Positions 10,224-22,110 of a DNA stretch of 64,000 nucleotides are shown here, piece after piece. Below the pieces are notes generated by a model. That model was not told the origin of the DNA and made no database searches. It saw only the letters and a list, made by a program, of their open reading frames with translations. The stretch's first letter is position 1. Every line of letters starts with the position of its first letter. A program made the position numbers and the translations under genes. The DNA is taken from contig JBBHKE010003166.1 of assembly GCA_037447655.1 (NCBI GenBank), positions 133,635 through 197,634 of the forward strand, read 5' to 3'. The DNA comes from Zygnema cylindricum. Its lineage: Eukaryota; Streptophyta; Zygnematophyceae; Zygnematales; Zygnemataceae.

Positions 10224-11169
10224 TATAAGTTACACGGATACGGCATTGTAGTCCCTATCCACCAAAGGGGTTTTCGAATCTGTAGACATAAAGATTGTTG
10301 TCGGTGTAGTAGCATGGGCGACTCTCTCTTTTCTAGAGTATATTTCTTTTCCCAATGCTTGAATGAGGATTTCTTTGAGCATATTGTGGGAGGAGGCCAG
10401 AGTTTTGACGTGTGTGAGAGCTTAGGGTATGAGGTGCCAAACTAGCATGAGAGCATGCTTTAAAAAAGGAAGTTGAGCTATAGTTGAAGACGTGGGGGAA
10501 TTGTGTTCTTGCTGATCCTACTCCTTTTCTTCCTTTTCGTCAATTTTGAAGCTTGAATCCGATACGCATGGTGTCAAGAGAGTTTCATCGTCCGGGTGTT
10601 CTACCATGTAATTCACAATCTAGTCTTGATTGCTCAGATTTTCTCTTTCGAAGGACTCCTTCTCCTGCTGTTGTTTCTCACTCTGGAATTTTCGAAATCG
10701 GGAGGGAGTTTAGGTTTGGTAGGAAGAGATGGCGGGTGAGTTGATGTGATCTCCAGACCGACGTTGTTGTTTTTGATCTTTACCTGGGGAGTGAATGAAA
10801 GAGGTCCGCTGACCTTTCGGTTGTCATAACTTTGACCCATTTTGTGCTTGCCATTTCTTTGCTCGGAGGTAGAATTTCAGAGTTGTCGTCTGCTATATCC
10901 CACCCAAACATTCCAAGCTCCGGACAGGAAAGTTCGTCCATGGTGGGCATTTGGGGGTTCTAAATCCCAACCCATTAAGTCATCATCGTTAGCACCATCT
11001 GTGCATTAAAGTTCAAGCTCTGCAAGCTTTTGTAACAACTCCTATTTCTATTTCTTGAATCTTTGTGCTGCACTGAGAGGTGTAGCCCGAGATGAAGATC
11101 CAAAGAGCATAGCCTCCGATAAAGCAGCCATTGTGGCTAGTGCGGCCATTACGGCCAGCTCTTGACTCT
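10224..11169 (-). other. Gy1 gag-protease connecting region
   Basis: Nearly 950 bp between the protease and the zinc-knuckle block. Short minus-strand frames (for example 10634-10840) show no recognisable domain and are probably decayed polyprotein. I see no RNA gene or separate element here. Confidence 0.4.
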
Positions 11170-12204
11170 TGTGTTAGATATTGATCTCCGGTGTAAACTT
11201 TGTCGGAGTAACCGGGGCTCGTTTTGGTTCCTCTTGGGAAGGCAAACCTCTGCGACCCCAAAGGTAAAGAAGTTGAAGTGGGAGCGGGTTTATGGTAGTT
11301 TCTCCTTCTCTAGTGAATAGAGCAAACTGCATCATTTCCTTAAAGACCAAATTCTTTTGAAAGCACTTCCCTTCCTTATGCCCCACAAAACCACAAGCTT
11401 TGCATTATGAGCCTTACGGTGGTATATTTGCTCTTCATCTCATTGGATGTTTGGTTGTCATCAAACTTGGGAAGTTTAATTTGTCATAATTGAGTTTGGG
11501 ACATTTTAGATGTTTCGCCCCGGGGAGTTCGATAGTATGTGTCCTTGGTCACTGAAGTTTTCTTATCCCTGGTTTCTCCTTTGAGCCGTTCTTGCTGCCT
11601 TCGAGTCCCTTCAGCCTTTTCTTTTTCCCATTCCTTAAGTTTTAGAGCTAGTTCTGGATTAAGCTTCAGGGTGCATTGCTTCCACCTATGACAAGTTTGT
11701 TGAAAATTTTGGCAATCATAAAAGAAAACTCGTTCGTCAGCCTTCATTGCTGGTTCAGACCTGTTGTCAATTACATGTTTCCCATTAAACTTCTATAAAG
11801 CTTGAATTTGTGTCTTTTCCTCTTCATTCAAGGAGGTCTCACCATCATACTGTGCAAAATTTGCACAGGACTTGCGTGTCACATGGCCTCACTGTGGATG
11901 AAGTGGTTGTATAACTTCATAACAACCAACGAAATATCTTTGGCAAGGGATTAATGTCTTAAATTTCTTGTCCGACTGTCCGACAATCCAATTATCTACA
12001 AAAGTTTACTTTGTCTGCCAAAATGAATTACAGACAGTGATGAAAATGGTTGCCATGGTCGGAGGGTCAATAGTCAACAGCTTTGTTTTGTGACAGAGGC
12101 TAGAAAGTTTATTGAAAAGAGTCTTTGGGGTTTCGTTCTTCAAACACTAGAATTTAGTGAATTCCTTGATGGCGGACTCGTTTCTCTCTGTGTATAAGAG
12201 TCTC
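11170..12204 (-). pseudogene. Gy1 gag-like region with CCHC knuckle
   Basis: Decayed Gag. The start (near 12170-11890) reads in broken frames like a retrotransposon gag core: ETPKTLFNKLSSLCHKTKLL, then DPPTMATIFI and FWQTK. A charged block at 11484-11747 follows. A complete zinc knuckle CKACGFVGHKEGKC (CX2CX4HX4C) is encoded at 11363-11404. The right end is cut by the F2 LTR, so the N-terminus and the Gy1 LTR are missing. Confidence 0.62.
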
Positions 12205-13202
12205 TACAATTCTGTGTCCCCAATTTGACCACAATTGAGTAAGCTTCCAGGTATTTTTTCACTAACCCACTTTCAACTAGAACAACTACCACCCAAACAA
12301 GCAAATAGACATTGTGATTTCACCTTTATGCAGTGTGGACTCCAGTGAGTCCACAGCAAAAAGTATCACCGAAAACACCCAACCAAGCGATTAGTTACCA
12401 ACTGGCAAAGAAACCTATATTTATACAAGCTTGCTGGGAGAGAGGCGGCTACCTCCTCAATCCTCTAAGTCATAAAGCCCTCTCACAACCCTTATCTACT
12501 GATGTACAAACCAATCAAAAGAGTGTAGAGTACAGAAAGGTACTAAGGCCGATGTACTTTCTGAACAGCTTCTGTACGACAAAGCCATGGAGTGGACGTT
12601 TGTCTTCTTCAGACTAGTCCTTATGCTACCTGGGATTCCAGCTTCCCAAATATATCTCGCCACGTATTGCCAGGTCATGTCACGTTTGAAAATCGCCAAA
12701 TTTGCTATTCTGGGATCTCGGCGATTATACGGGCCGTCTGATCCAAACTGGCTTTTAATGCTCGCCGTTAAAAAAAAATGTCTAGTTCATTTGTTTCGTG
12801 CGTACTATAAAATCCAACTGGTTTTTATGTCTTACAATTATAATTTTGTTAATTGAATTAATCCTCTAGTTATTGTTTAAATAGCAATCACACCCTATAT
12901 ATCCTAACGGACTACTATGACAGACTCTTAAGGACAGACTACTACGCCTCACCTTGCCAATCTAAGGTTTGAGTCCTACCAGACTCAACCTTTTTGGTTG
13001 AGAGTGACTTAGGTCACTCTTTAGCCCTACCTAACGAGCTAAAGCAACCATGGCTCCACAAACCTCTCTCTCAATGAGTGACTACAACGTGTATAGGGGT
13101 TAGAGAGAGAAGGTGGAGGCACGTTGTCTGTGCTTTTTCTTTTAGCTAATTTAACTAATTAAGACCTAGAATATAACTCCCCTAAATCTAGTGATTTGAA
13201 CA
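12205..13202 (-). repeat. F2 3' LTR
   Basis: LTR of 998 bp homologous to the F1 5' LTR and the H1 LTR, ending in gatttgaaca. The left terminus has TA in place of TG. TATA-like atttatacaag lies near 12418 (minus strand), with GTAC motifs around 12500-12580. Confidence 0.82.
12911..12995 (+). other. tRNA-like module antisense to F2
   Basis: B box GGTTTGAGTCC at 12966-12976, T5 at 12991-12995, then a hairpin arm ggttgag. The A-box region is more decayed than in F1. Confidence 0.62.
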
Positions 13203-13459
13203 GTCCCTTTATTATCTAGTCTAACTTCAGTTTCTCTATTAAACAACAATTTTTTTTTCAGTTTTTTTAGCTTGGGAGAGGGCACAGGTTTCGTCATGAT
13301 ATCAGCCATCATTTCCCCATCACCCCTGTACACTAGATTCACAATTTTATTTTCTACCTTTTCCCTCACAAAACTAAACCTTATATCCATATGCTTAGCC
13401 TTGAAATGATGTTTACGATTAGCTGCAATTACAATTGCAGCCTGGTTATCACAAAACAC
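13203..13459 (-). pseudogene. F2 RNase H C-terminal end
   Basis: Minus-strand end of a copia RNase H: FCDNQAAIVIAANRKHHFKAKHMDIRFSFVREKV, then ADIMTKPVPSPKL, the standard C-terminus of the family. It is cut at 13459/13460 by the B1 LTR inside the CDNQ motif. Confidence 0.9.
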
Positions 13460-14437
13460 TGTTGGTTTTTGAAAGATTAAGTTTCAACAAATTTAAAAGA
13501 CAGCGGGAAAATATATGCATAGGGACACGCGTCATCACTTAAAGCACAGTGAAATTTTTAATATTACCGACACCAGCATTGGAACAGCGCAGCTGCGACG
13601 AATATAGAACAAACGCAGCAGCGGTTTTTTTTTATATGGTGCGTACGGACGAACGTAGCCTGCTACGCAACGCGACAACGCAACCACGTATATCTTGGTA
13701 CAAGACAACGCAGTTTCTAAGCAACAAGACAAATGCCGTTGCCGCTATTTTTGGTATCCGACAATGTAGTTCCTACAAAGCTGTAGATATTGGAATGTGA
13801 TCTGGAATTGGACTGCACTGCTACGGTTGAACATAATCGAGTCAACGGACGAGAATCACAAATTACTTTCTGATTGATGTTTGTACAACAACTGAGTGAA
13901 CATATCCAGACAAACGTAACTAGCCGGCGGTTTCTGTACAACCACTTAGTACAAATTCTCATTAATATTTATTGTACAATGGTAAATTAGTTTTAGCGTG
14001 ATTAGGATTAATTAGATCTCAGTGGTAGTTTTGTGTTTTGGATTTATCTCTTAAGAACACCTATGTCGGTCGTACAACATTATATAATAGGAAAACTAAA
14101 AGTAGATACTCACTAAGAGTATAAGAGTTAGGACTTAGAATGTTTTTTGAATCCAGACTTCCAGACTGTGTAATCTGCAGACTTTTCTTGGGAAAGTTTT
14201 GAGTTGCATATCTTGGTTTATATTGGATCAATTGAGCTAAAACATTGGGAGTTGTCAAACTTTGTGATACACTATATTGTGGTATAGTTTGAAGCGGTTT
14301 TGACCTTTTTGTCAACCTTATTGAGCTATAAAAGGCAACTGTCTGATAGGATTCTTGGTAAGCTTCTGTGGTGAATTATGTCTACTTTTACTACTCCTGG
14401 TGATGGCTCCACGTGCCCTAGTGGTCGTAGAACAATA
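13460..14437 (+). repeat. B1 5' LTR
   Basis: LTR of 978 bp beginning TGTTGGTTTTTG and ending aacaata (CA to TA). It holds cagcgcagctgcg blocks and a gtgcgtacggacgaacg block like the B2 LTRs. The family start codon for Gag lies inside it at 14378-14380, but a frameshift follows. Confidence 0.82.
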
Positions 14438-14452
14438 GGTTATGGGCCTATC
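14438..14452 (+). other. B1 primer-binding site
   Basis: GGTTATGGGCCTATC: the first 11 bases match the half-tRNA-type site of the N elements. Confidence 0.65.
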
Positions 14453-15300
14453 ATCAAGAATTCATATATTTGCAAGGAAAAATACGCTTATTAGGCTGAT
14501 ATGGTGGAGACACACTTCGAAAATGTAAACCTTTTGGATATTTTGGATGGCTCACTAAGAGAAACGGATCCGTCTTGGTCAAAGAAAAAATCGCAAACTC
14601 GATCACTATTGAAATTTTGTATATCAGAAGAATTGGTTATGTCACAGATAAAAATGAAAAAGGCTATCGATGTTTGGAAATCTCTAAAGTGTTATTTTGA
14701 AAATGCTAATGTTCAGGAAGAACTATTTATATCTGGACAAATTTGGGACTACAAATACACGAGTTGCAAAATGACACAATATTGTAACAAATTTCGGATA
14801 CTAATAGATTCTCATGCTTGTGCAGGTGGATCTTTTCCACAGTTTCAGCAGGTTGCCTTGCCGATTAGAGGTCGTCGTACGACTATGAAAGCAGTGTCTG
14901 ATAGGCTGAAACAAAAAGATAAAGCTAGCTGGACACTACACTTAGCTATTAATTTGATATTTAAAGAGGAAGCATATTCTAAAATTCTCAATGGTGAAAA
15001 ACAAGTAGAGGCATTCAACACAAAATTTGACTAAAAAACTCAGTTTAATCAGCAGAGAAATCAGATTAATCACAATCAAAATCAGTTTAGACAGTTTAAT
15101 CCAAGAGGAAATAGACAACCTTCGGTGCTTGTTTTTGATGTAATGAAAAAGGTCATAGATATAACTTCTATCCTAAGCTTAAGAAAACTAATGAAATAGG
15201 TATGTATAGGCTTAGATGGCAATAGAGCCAATTTCATCAAGGCTTCACGAGATCATCACAAAAAAGAAATGCACTCTTCTTGACGTCTTCATCTCATCAA
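14438..15300 (+). pseudogene. B1 copia gag
   Basis: Family-B Gag with an open block at 14501-15034 (MVETHFENVNLLDILDGSL, then the DKASWTLHLAINL region). A Gln/Asn-rich tail follows after a stop (FNQQRNQINHNQNQ type). The zinc knuckle at 15121-15185 is damaged: a frameshift splits CFxCNEKGHRYNFxP. It corresponds block for block with the B2 gag at 33054-31701. Confidence 0.85.
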
Positions 15301-16327
15301 GACGAGTCTCTTTCACTCTCTAACATAGAGGATGAAGATCTATTTGCTATGGAGGCAGCAATGGAGGGCGCGAAAGACAATGGATGGATAATGGACATGG
15401 GAGCGTCCTCCGACATGTGCTAGAACAAGGCAGTTTTTAAAAATCTGAAATCAACACAGGAGAAATATATCTACTATGCATGTGGAAGGAATGTGCAAAC
15501 ACGGGCTGTAGGTGATGTCTCCTTGCTAGTTGATGTAGAAGGCAAGGCAGTTGAGAGAAATCTTCACAATGTTCTCTATGTACCGGATTTTAGGACAAAA
15601 ATGTTTTCCTCTTCTTTAGTAGAGAGTAAAGGATTTGAAGTCAAAGTGAAACATGGCAGGCAAGTTATTAGCAAAAATGGAAAAATTACAGTTACAAGAA
15701 CTAGAGATGCCAGCAAAATGTATCGCATGGATATGCCCGATAATAAAAAAAATGATGTTTTGTATTCGGGTGCATTATCCTCAGATGAGTTGTGGCATAA
15801 AATTGTGGTCCGTGGAACAATGAAAGTATGAAAGATGTCAAAGCCGGCAAAATGAAGCAGTCACTCACAATCACCACCTAAAACGTGTGGATGCTATGCA
15901 TAGGAAAATACACAAATACCGTTTCAAGAGTCCGAACATACAACTCTACAAAACTTTTGCAACTTATTCATTCTGATTTTTTTGGCCCTGCAAAGATACC
16001 ATCTGCCGGGGGGATGAAATATATGGTTACATTTACATATGATTTTAGAAGGTTTACTAAGGTCTACTTCATGAAAGCTAAGAGTGAAGTCTTCACTCAT
16101 TTTCAACACTACAAAGCGTGGTCGGAGAAACTACATGGTTTGCCAATTTTGGAACTCAGATCGGATAATGGCGGGGAATATACGTCAAAAGAGTTTGAAA
16201 ACTTCTTACTCAAAGAAGGTATAAGTCACAAATTAACTGTTCCATATTCTCCAAAACAAAATGGGGTCTCAAATAAACTAAATAGAACTATTACGGAGAG
16301 CTATTGGTCCATGCTGGCGAATAAAGA
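15301..16327 (+). pseudogene. B1 protease and integrase
   Basis: The protease motif reads MDMGASSDMC (family DTGAS). The pre-integrase region (15493-15831) has DELWHKI with the zinc finger mostly lost by frameshift. The integrase core is open at 15885-16388: HSDFFGP, LRSDNGGEYTSKEF and PKQNGVSNKLNRT, where the catalytic Glu of the EQNG motif is Lys. The frame then runs into the N2 LTR at 16328. Confidence 0.85.
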
Positions 16328-17428
16328 TGTAAAATTCTATGGGCTCCATTGCCCACAGAATTTGCAGATCCAAAAGAAGCTAATGTAGATAGTGTCGACT
16401 CCAAGTTGATATAGATCCAAATGAATGATCCCTTGACAATCAAGAACCACAATACAACTTCACCCCTATAAAGAGAAGACCTTTTGTGTGCTTAGTTCCA
16501 CCACAGAATGCAAAGCTTGAATATGTGTTTAGGACAATATTCCCCACTTTGACTTTCTCACTGAATAAGTGCCATCCTGGCACGCAAAAACCTCTGACCG
16601 ACTACACACCTGTTTAGCCTAGACTCCCTTGAGTCCGCAGCAAAAAAAATCACTGAATTTGCTTACCCAAGCATTAAGTTATGGCTGGTCAAAGATGATC
16701 TTTAGAGTTACAAGCTCTCTTAGAGAGAGTAACCGAAATATCACTAAGTCTTAGTCTGCCTACTTACGAATACCTATTACTAAACCCTAGGCCAATAGGA
16801 ACACTATATAGTACAAGAAGGTACGATGGGCGATGTACTTATTGTACAGCCATTGTACAACATGGTCTACAAGGTGACATGTGCGAAATCGAGAGCAATG
16901 GTTCCTCCTCCCATCTTCTCCAGTGTCAAATAAAATGACGCCACGTGGCACCACGTGACGCTATCCCCAAAGGCCGCCGAAAGCTTATTGCGGGTGGCAG
17001 CTGTAATGGTGGCCGTCCGATCAGTTGTATTTATACAGCTTCGATTCGCTTCCATGCATCAATTGATTAATGCGCGTTTTCGTTTGTCAGCTACGAATTA
17101 GTCCTTTGAATCAATACGTAAATATGCGTGAAAAGTTCCACGTGTATCGTTTCGATAGTGACTTCATGGATAAGATGTTGGTATATTTAGTAGCCTACAG
17201 ACCCCGGTTCAAATTCGGCCAGCGGTAGTATTTTGCTAAAACTAGTAAAATACTTTCTAATTCATTTTTCCTCCTTCTAAATGATGCGGCAACCATGGCG
17301 TGCCTTTGGTCCTGTCTTTCTCTCTCTTTACATTCTAACTAAAATTTAGAAGTGAACTATTAGTCACCTCTTTTCAATACTCTATTTATTTTTCCATTAC
17401 AGACCTAGAAAATACATAAATTTCAACA
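16328..17428 (-). repeat. N2 3' LTR
   Basis: LTR of 1101 bp, close to both N1 LTRs (shared gggctccattgcccacag at one end and aaatacataaatttcaaca at the other). It begins inside B1 integrase. Confidence 0.88.
17153..17234 (+). other. tRNA-like module antisense to N2
   Basis: Arg-like copy with one change in the B box (GGTTCAAATTC at 17206-17216) and TTTT at 17231-17234. Confidence 0.65.
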
Positions 17429-18735
17429 CTCCCCTTATTTTCTAGTCTACTTTCTTTTCAACTCCCACTAAACACAAACTTTTTTTCTTCTTTTTCTTTT
17501 TCTTCTTTCTTTTCTCCTCATAAAACTCTAAGTGGATACCTTTGTATTTAAAGAAGTGTATTAAATGAACCGAAATAATAATTACATCACACATTTTATT
17601 TTGCATGCCATTTTTCATAAATCCGAGAAAATATTTTATCCACCTCATTTCTTTTCCATCCACACTAAATCCAATTTCCTTCTTGCAATTGAAATAGCCA
17701 GCCCCGTCTCCAATCTGGAACACACACCCAGATGTTAACCCTTTTACAAGCACACATTCATAAATGCCATCACTCCCATTTGTGATGTCAAATCCATTAC
17801 CCCCCGAATTTTCCCAAAAAACAAGTGTTCCCACTAAGTTCCTCATAAGATCTAAGTCTTCTGTACTCATTCTTTTATCCATGATACTAACCCCATTTTC
17901 TGAACTTTCCTCACTCTCTCCCATGGAATTCTTTCCGCTATCACTTTCTATTTTTTATTCCCAATAAATATTTCTCCTCCCCTAAACCTTTCATTAAAAA
18001 TTCCTCTTCTCCCTTATCTTTTAAAACCCCCTCTAGATTTACTTCTCCCCTTTCTTCGAAATCTGTTGAAATCTCCCTTTCCAACCAGTTTTTTGTTTCC
18101 AAAGAATCTAAAGAATTATCCTCAATATTTTGAACTCCCTTAAGTATCTCCTATCTCTTTACTTCCCTTATACCTTTAAAAGCACAATGTTGCTTTCATG
18201 GATTTTTTGTGTGCTTTTGTCCCTTCCCCATACTTCCGTTGCGGAGAAGCTCCAACTTATCTTCATGTCTTTCTCCTCTTCCCTTTCTTCCTCCTTTTTC
18301 ACATTCTAACTTCTAAGTTCTTCCAAACAAGGACACTTCTCCAAAGAAGCAAACACCCTTATTCAAAGCTCCCTTTTCTATTCCTCTCCCTCTCTTTCCA
18401 CCAAAGTTCTGATAAGGTTTACCTTCATCTTTCTTCCTCTCATCACACTTCTGCTCGTCACCGCCGTTCCTCTCATCTCGCTTCCGCCAATCACCACCAA
18501 TTGTAAATGCATTGACTCTGTCACATCCCCTACATAGCTCCAAAGTGCTTTCCCTCATAAGAATTATCCCCATGGTAAAGCTCCAAGTCCATTAGGAGCC
18601 ATCTTTTGCGTGCATACGACAAATGATGTTTTCGTACTTATCTGGGAGTTTCATGAGTAGTGTATTAATCTTCCTCCCCTCAGATTCTACATATCCCGCA
18701 CTAGCAAGCTCATCATATAACTTAACAATATCATC
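17429..18735 (-). pseudogene. N2 Gag-type protein, C-terminal part
   Basis: The blocks are 18573-18313 (basic region before the knuckle; the knuckle itself is deleted after CFFGEVS) and 17924-17442 (pol-remnant C-terminus with VGTLVFWENSG, GDGAGYFNCKKE and CDVIIIS, then a Lys-rich tail). The same C-terminal remnant is present in N1, N3 and N4, so it is a family feature and not a one-off. Confidence 0.82.
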
Positions 18736-21506
18736 AAAGCGGTCTTGATATCCATCTGGTGAATTTCCATGTCTTCCGTTGCAGCTAGGCTAAGGAGAAT
18801 CCTTACAGATGGGAACCGAACCCCTGGGGCAAAAGTCTCCTCATATTCTATCCCCTCTTTTTGGGTGAACCTCTATGTTACCAGCCGAGCCTTATATCTC
18901 TCAATTGTATTATAAAGGTTCAGTTTCAATTTAAATACCCATTTGCACCCGATAGGTTTTCTATCTAGAGGACAGTCCACCAGCTCCCAAGTATTAGCTC
19001 CCATGATAAAAGCCGTCTCATCATTCTTGGCTCTCACCCATAGGTCTTTCTCTAGACTGTCCATTGCGTATGAGTATGATTGAGGCTCATCTAGGTGAAA
19101 AAGCTTCGTTACCTTGTAAGCAACTTGTTTTTCTTGGTCTTTTGCTGATCCTTCGTCCTCCCTCAAAGTAAGAAGTTGGAATGGAGGGAAGTCTTGGATT
19201 ACTCCGCACGGTCTCTTCTGCTCCCCTATCCATGGAGGTCGGTTATGGCTCCTCTTCCTCTCTCTCTCTTTAGAGTGTGTAGAAATATGAGGGGATTCTT
19301 AGATATCTCCTCCATCTTTGATCTTCCCTGAATCTGAAATCACGTTTTCATTAGTGTCCCTTTTGGGAAGATCTAAGTCCTCCTCACTCTCGCACTCAAA
19401 ACTAATTCTGATTTTCTTAGTGTATTTGAAGGAATCAAAAGATTTCCCTTCATCCATGACAACTAGATTTTTTACCAGAATGATATCTTGTTGAGCTTAG
19501 TCATAGACTATATATCCCTCGACATCCCCATCATATCTCAAAAAATATCTCGGTTTCCCTTTAGCGTCTAGTTTCCAGTTTTTCTTATCTGTGTCAAGAC
19601 TATAAAGTTGACAACTCAATACTTTGAAGTGAGAAATATTCGGTTTCTTTCTAACCCATCTCGCATAAGGGGTCCTTCCTTTAACAGCTATAGTGAGGAC
19701 TCTATTATTAATGTTGTAAGCAGAGGTCATGGCTTCTACCCAAAATCTTCTTCCTATTTTCTTATCTACCAACATACTACACACACTATCTCCCAAAGTC
19801 CGGTTCAACCTTTCAGCTACCCCGTTTTGTTCTTGATTATTCGGCACAATTTTCTGATGTTGAACTCCCTCATCTCTCAATTATTCCTCAAACTTGTTAG
19901 AGGTGTACTCTCCCCCATTATCACTCCTTTTTCGCTTAATCGGGGTTCCGTGCAACTTCTCACTCCAGACTTTGTATTCTTTGAAGTACATTGGTGTTTC
20001 ACACTTTGTTTTTAAGAAGTAGACTCTAGAATATCTGGACCAAACATTAGTAATTGTCAAAAAATACCTCTTCCCCCCAACCGAAGGTACTTTTGCTGGT
20101 TTGTAGATATCTCTGTGGAACAGATCTAGTACGTTATCACTTCTATACGTGGTAGTTTTGGGAAAGGGGAGTTTGTGAGCCTTCCCTTGGGCACACCCGG
20201 TAAAATCATCCATCATTTCATTATTCCCAAACTGAATACCTTCTACTATACCCAACTTCTTCATTTCCCTCAACCTATCAAAATGCACATGCCCAAACTG
20301 CTTATGCCAGCAATTTTCTTTTCACTACTCATGTTAAGCTTAAACATTCCCTTATTTCTTGTGAAGTAAATTTCATCTCCATACTTAGTTATAAAGACTT
20401 CCTTTCTAGTGAAGGTATCAAAATCCTTGTCATCCCATACAAAATTAGACACAAGATTTTTATTCAGATGAGGAATCTAAAGCACATCTTAGAAGGTGAG
20501 AATAGAAGACTTAGCCTCCACTAAGACTTTCAGATCTACCGAGCCCACTAGATCTGTGGTAACTACTCTCCCATCTCCATACTCTATTTCTACATTAGGG
20601 ATCTTACTTAGCTTAATGAAGAGGTGCCTGTCACGACACATTTGCATGGATACACCTGAGTCGATGATCCATCCCTCTTATGGAGCTTCCCGAATGGCTC
20701 TAAGGGCACACTTCTGTTTCCGAGGAATATCTTTCTCCTCTAGATTCTCATCAAGAAGGAGCTCCCCATCCTCCTTCTCAGAAGACTCATCCTCCTCGGC
20801 CTCTCCTTACACTCATGTGACAAAAAGTGTTTTTTTATTCTCTCCAAAAGTACCCCCTCCACGGTTTTCTTGGAGCCTCAGCTCCGATATCTTGATGCAA
20901 TCAATTGTGAAGTGTCTCGGCTTTCTTTAGAAATGTTAAAGACACTTTGGAGCCCTCGGTTATCCTGATTGGTCCTTCTCCCCTTCGAAGTTGTTCTACG
21001 GCTTCTTCGGATCCTTCCTCCAATGATCCGCTCTTGCAGCTAGAGCTTGAACGCTCTTTCCTCCTCTACAGATCTCAATAGTGTTCTGTTGCTTGTGTAT
21101 CTTTCGAACCATGGTGTTCCACTTCCATGAACTATCAGCCTTGCACTCGGTACACCATATTTTCATACTCATTAGGCAACTTCATGATGAGGGTGTTAAC
21201 TTTAATCTTCATTGAGCCTATCAATCCGGCACATTCCATCTCCATGTACAGACAAGAGAGATCATTGCAGTAGTCTAACATCTTCCTTTCTTTGTAAGTA
21301 CAACTGATCAGCCTTTGCTCAACCAACTGGAGCTCTTGAATGGTACCAACTCTATAGATCTCCACTAAAGTCATCCACAGCTCCTTGGCCTTAAAGATAT
21401 TAAGATGGGAGGTTTCCAAGGCTAGAGTAAGGTGCCTCAAAATGAAATGCCTGGCTTTCATGTTGGTGTACTCACACATTTGAATATCACTATCCTCAGT
21501 CTGAGA
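18736..21506 (-). pseudogene. F2 copia RT start, integrase, protease, gag
   Basis: Read from 21506 down. Gag core 21479-21135 (FKAKELWMTLVEIYRVGTIQ). Zinc-knuckle and acidic region around 20760-21000, decayed. Protease near 20640-20680 (DSGVSMQMC-like). Pre-integrase 20452-20270. Integrase 20288-19497 with CAQGKAHKLPFPK, HRDIYKPAK, RSDNGGEYTS and NQEQNGVAERLNRTL, whose D, D and E residues are visible in the pieces. Linker about 19500-19170. RT N-terminus 19166-18736 (CPLDRKPIGCKWVFKLKLNL, then the MEIHQMDIKTA motif), where the sequence switches to N2 gag. Several frameshifts. Confidence 0.87.
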
Positions 21507-21860
21507 CTAAACTAAATTCACACTGACAACTAACAACATAATCTAGAGGCACATCCGGAAGGTTACGTGGCAACCCACAATGTACCTCCCACGAGGGCTA
21601 GTGGAAAATGGTTCTATATAACTGAAGGGCAATCTTGGAGACGGAATAACTTGGTCTTTTGGCCTCTGTTGGGCACAAAATAAAGTGCATTCCGTTCAGT
21701 TTGAAGAATACAAGAATCTTGTCCGGTTGGGTGCACTCCTTAAACTGTACTCAGATGATCATACAGGTGGAATAAGGGGTTGGAAATCCTTAGTGGTATA
21801 AAAGTGTGCCGGAAAAGCACACGAGCTTGACAAAGTTTACGAAGCAGAGACTTCACCCAG
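21507..21860. other. Unassigned 350-bp segment
   Basis: Lies between the lost 5' end of F2 gag and C1 RNase H. It matches none of the LTRs or coding blocks that I recognise here. A TATA-like gtataaaa occurs near 21800. It may be a remnant of the C1 3' region, a foreign LTR piece or host DNA. No ORF of note. Confidence 0.4.
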
Positions 21861-22110
21861 ACTAATTCTTCTACACCAGAGCAAGAGGCCAAATACTCAG
21901 CCTCCATTGTGGACTGAGCAATAACCTTTTTTTTTTAAGTTCCATAGTAGCAAGCACCGTCACCCACATACAATCCATATTAAGAAGTACATCTCCTCAT
22001 AGAAGCATCCCCATAATTGGCATCACTCCAAGTGGTGATGTTAATATTGTCCCCACCCAATATAACCATAGACCTCTTCTACCTATGAGATATCTATAGA
22101 CTCTCTTAGG
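21861..22110 (-). pseudogene. C1 RNase H, C-terminal piece
   Basis: Minus-strand RNase H of copia type: a decayed ITTWSDA region, then TMEAEYLASCSGVEELVWVKSLL. Homology fades below about 21860. The last five bases (22106-22110, ttagg) are one copy of the B2 target duplication. Confidence 0.8.

Larger units (their letters stand above)
7786..12204 (-). mobile_element. Gy1, Ty3/gypsy fragment carrying a DNA methyltransferase
   Basis: Minus-strand gypsy-type element truncated on both sides by later insertions: F1 in RT on the left and the F2 LTR on the right. The order along its transcript is gag-like region, CCHC knuckle, aspartic protease, cytosine-5 methyltransferase, reverse transcriptase. 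RT follows protease and no integrase precedes it, which is gypsy order rather than copia order. No LTR of its own lies in the window. All parts are degenerate. Confidence 0.8.
13460..16327 (+). mobile_element. B1, copia element truncated in integrase
   Basis: Plus-strand family-B element: 5' LTR 13460-14437, primer-binding site 14438-14452, gag, protease and most of integrase. It ends where N2 starts; RT, RNase H and the 3' LTR are absent. The 5-bp flank before the LTR is aacac, with no partner left. Confidence 0.85.
16328..18735 (-). mobile_element. N2, truncated gag-only element
   Basis: Minus-strand relative of N1 with 3' LTR 16328-17428, polypurine tract and the C-terminal two thirds of the gag-type gene. 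Its 5' part, primer-binding site and 5' LTR are deleted: at about 18735 the gag sequence passes straight into F2 RT. Without the second LTR no target duplication can be checked. Confidence 0.85.
12205..21506 (-). mobile_element. F2, copia element broken by B1, N2 and deletions
   Basis: The minus-strand parts are 3' LTR 12205-13202, RNase H end 13203-13459, and RT-to-gag 18736-21506. B1 is inserted at 13460 and N2 lies inside B1. That the two F2 parts belong to one element is inferred: one deletion ending in N2 gag and F2 RT would remove exactly the missing N2 5' half, B1 3' half and F2 RT/RNase H middle. The 5' end is lost at 21506. Confidence 0.65.

Noticed and set aside
7786-12204. Integrated plant pararetrovirus as source of the PR-RT region.
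   Set aside because: No movement-protein or coat-type motif was seen; the order protease, DNMT, RT fits a gypsy element with captured cargo.
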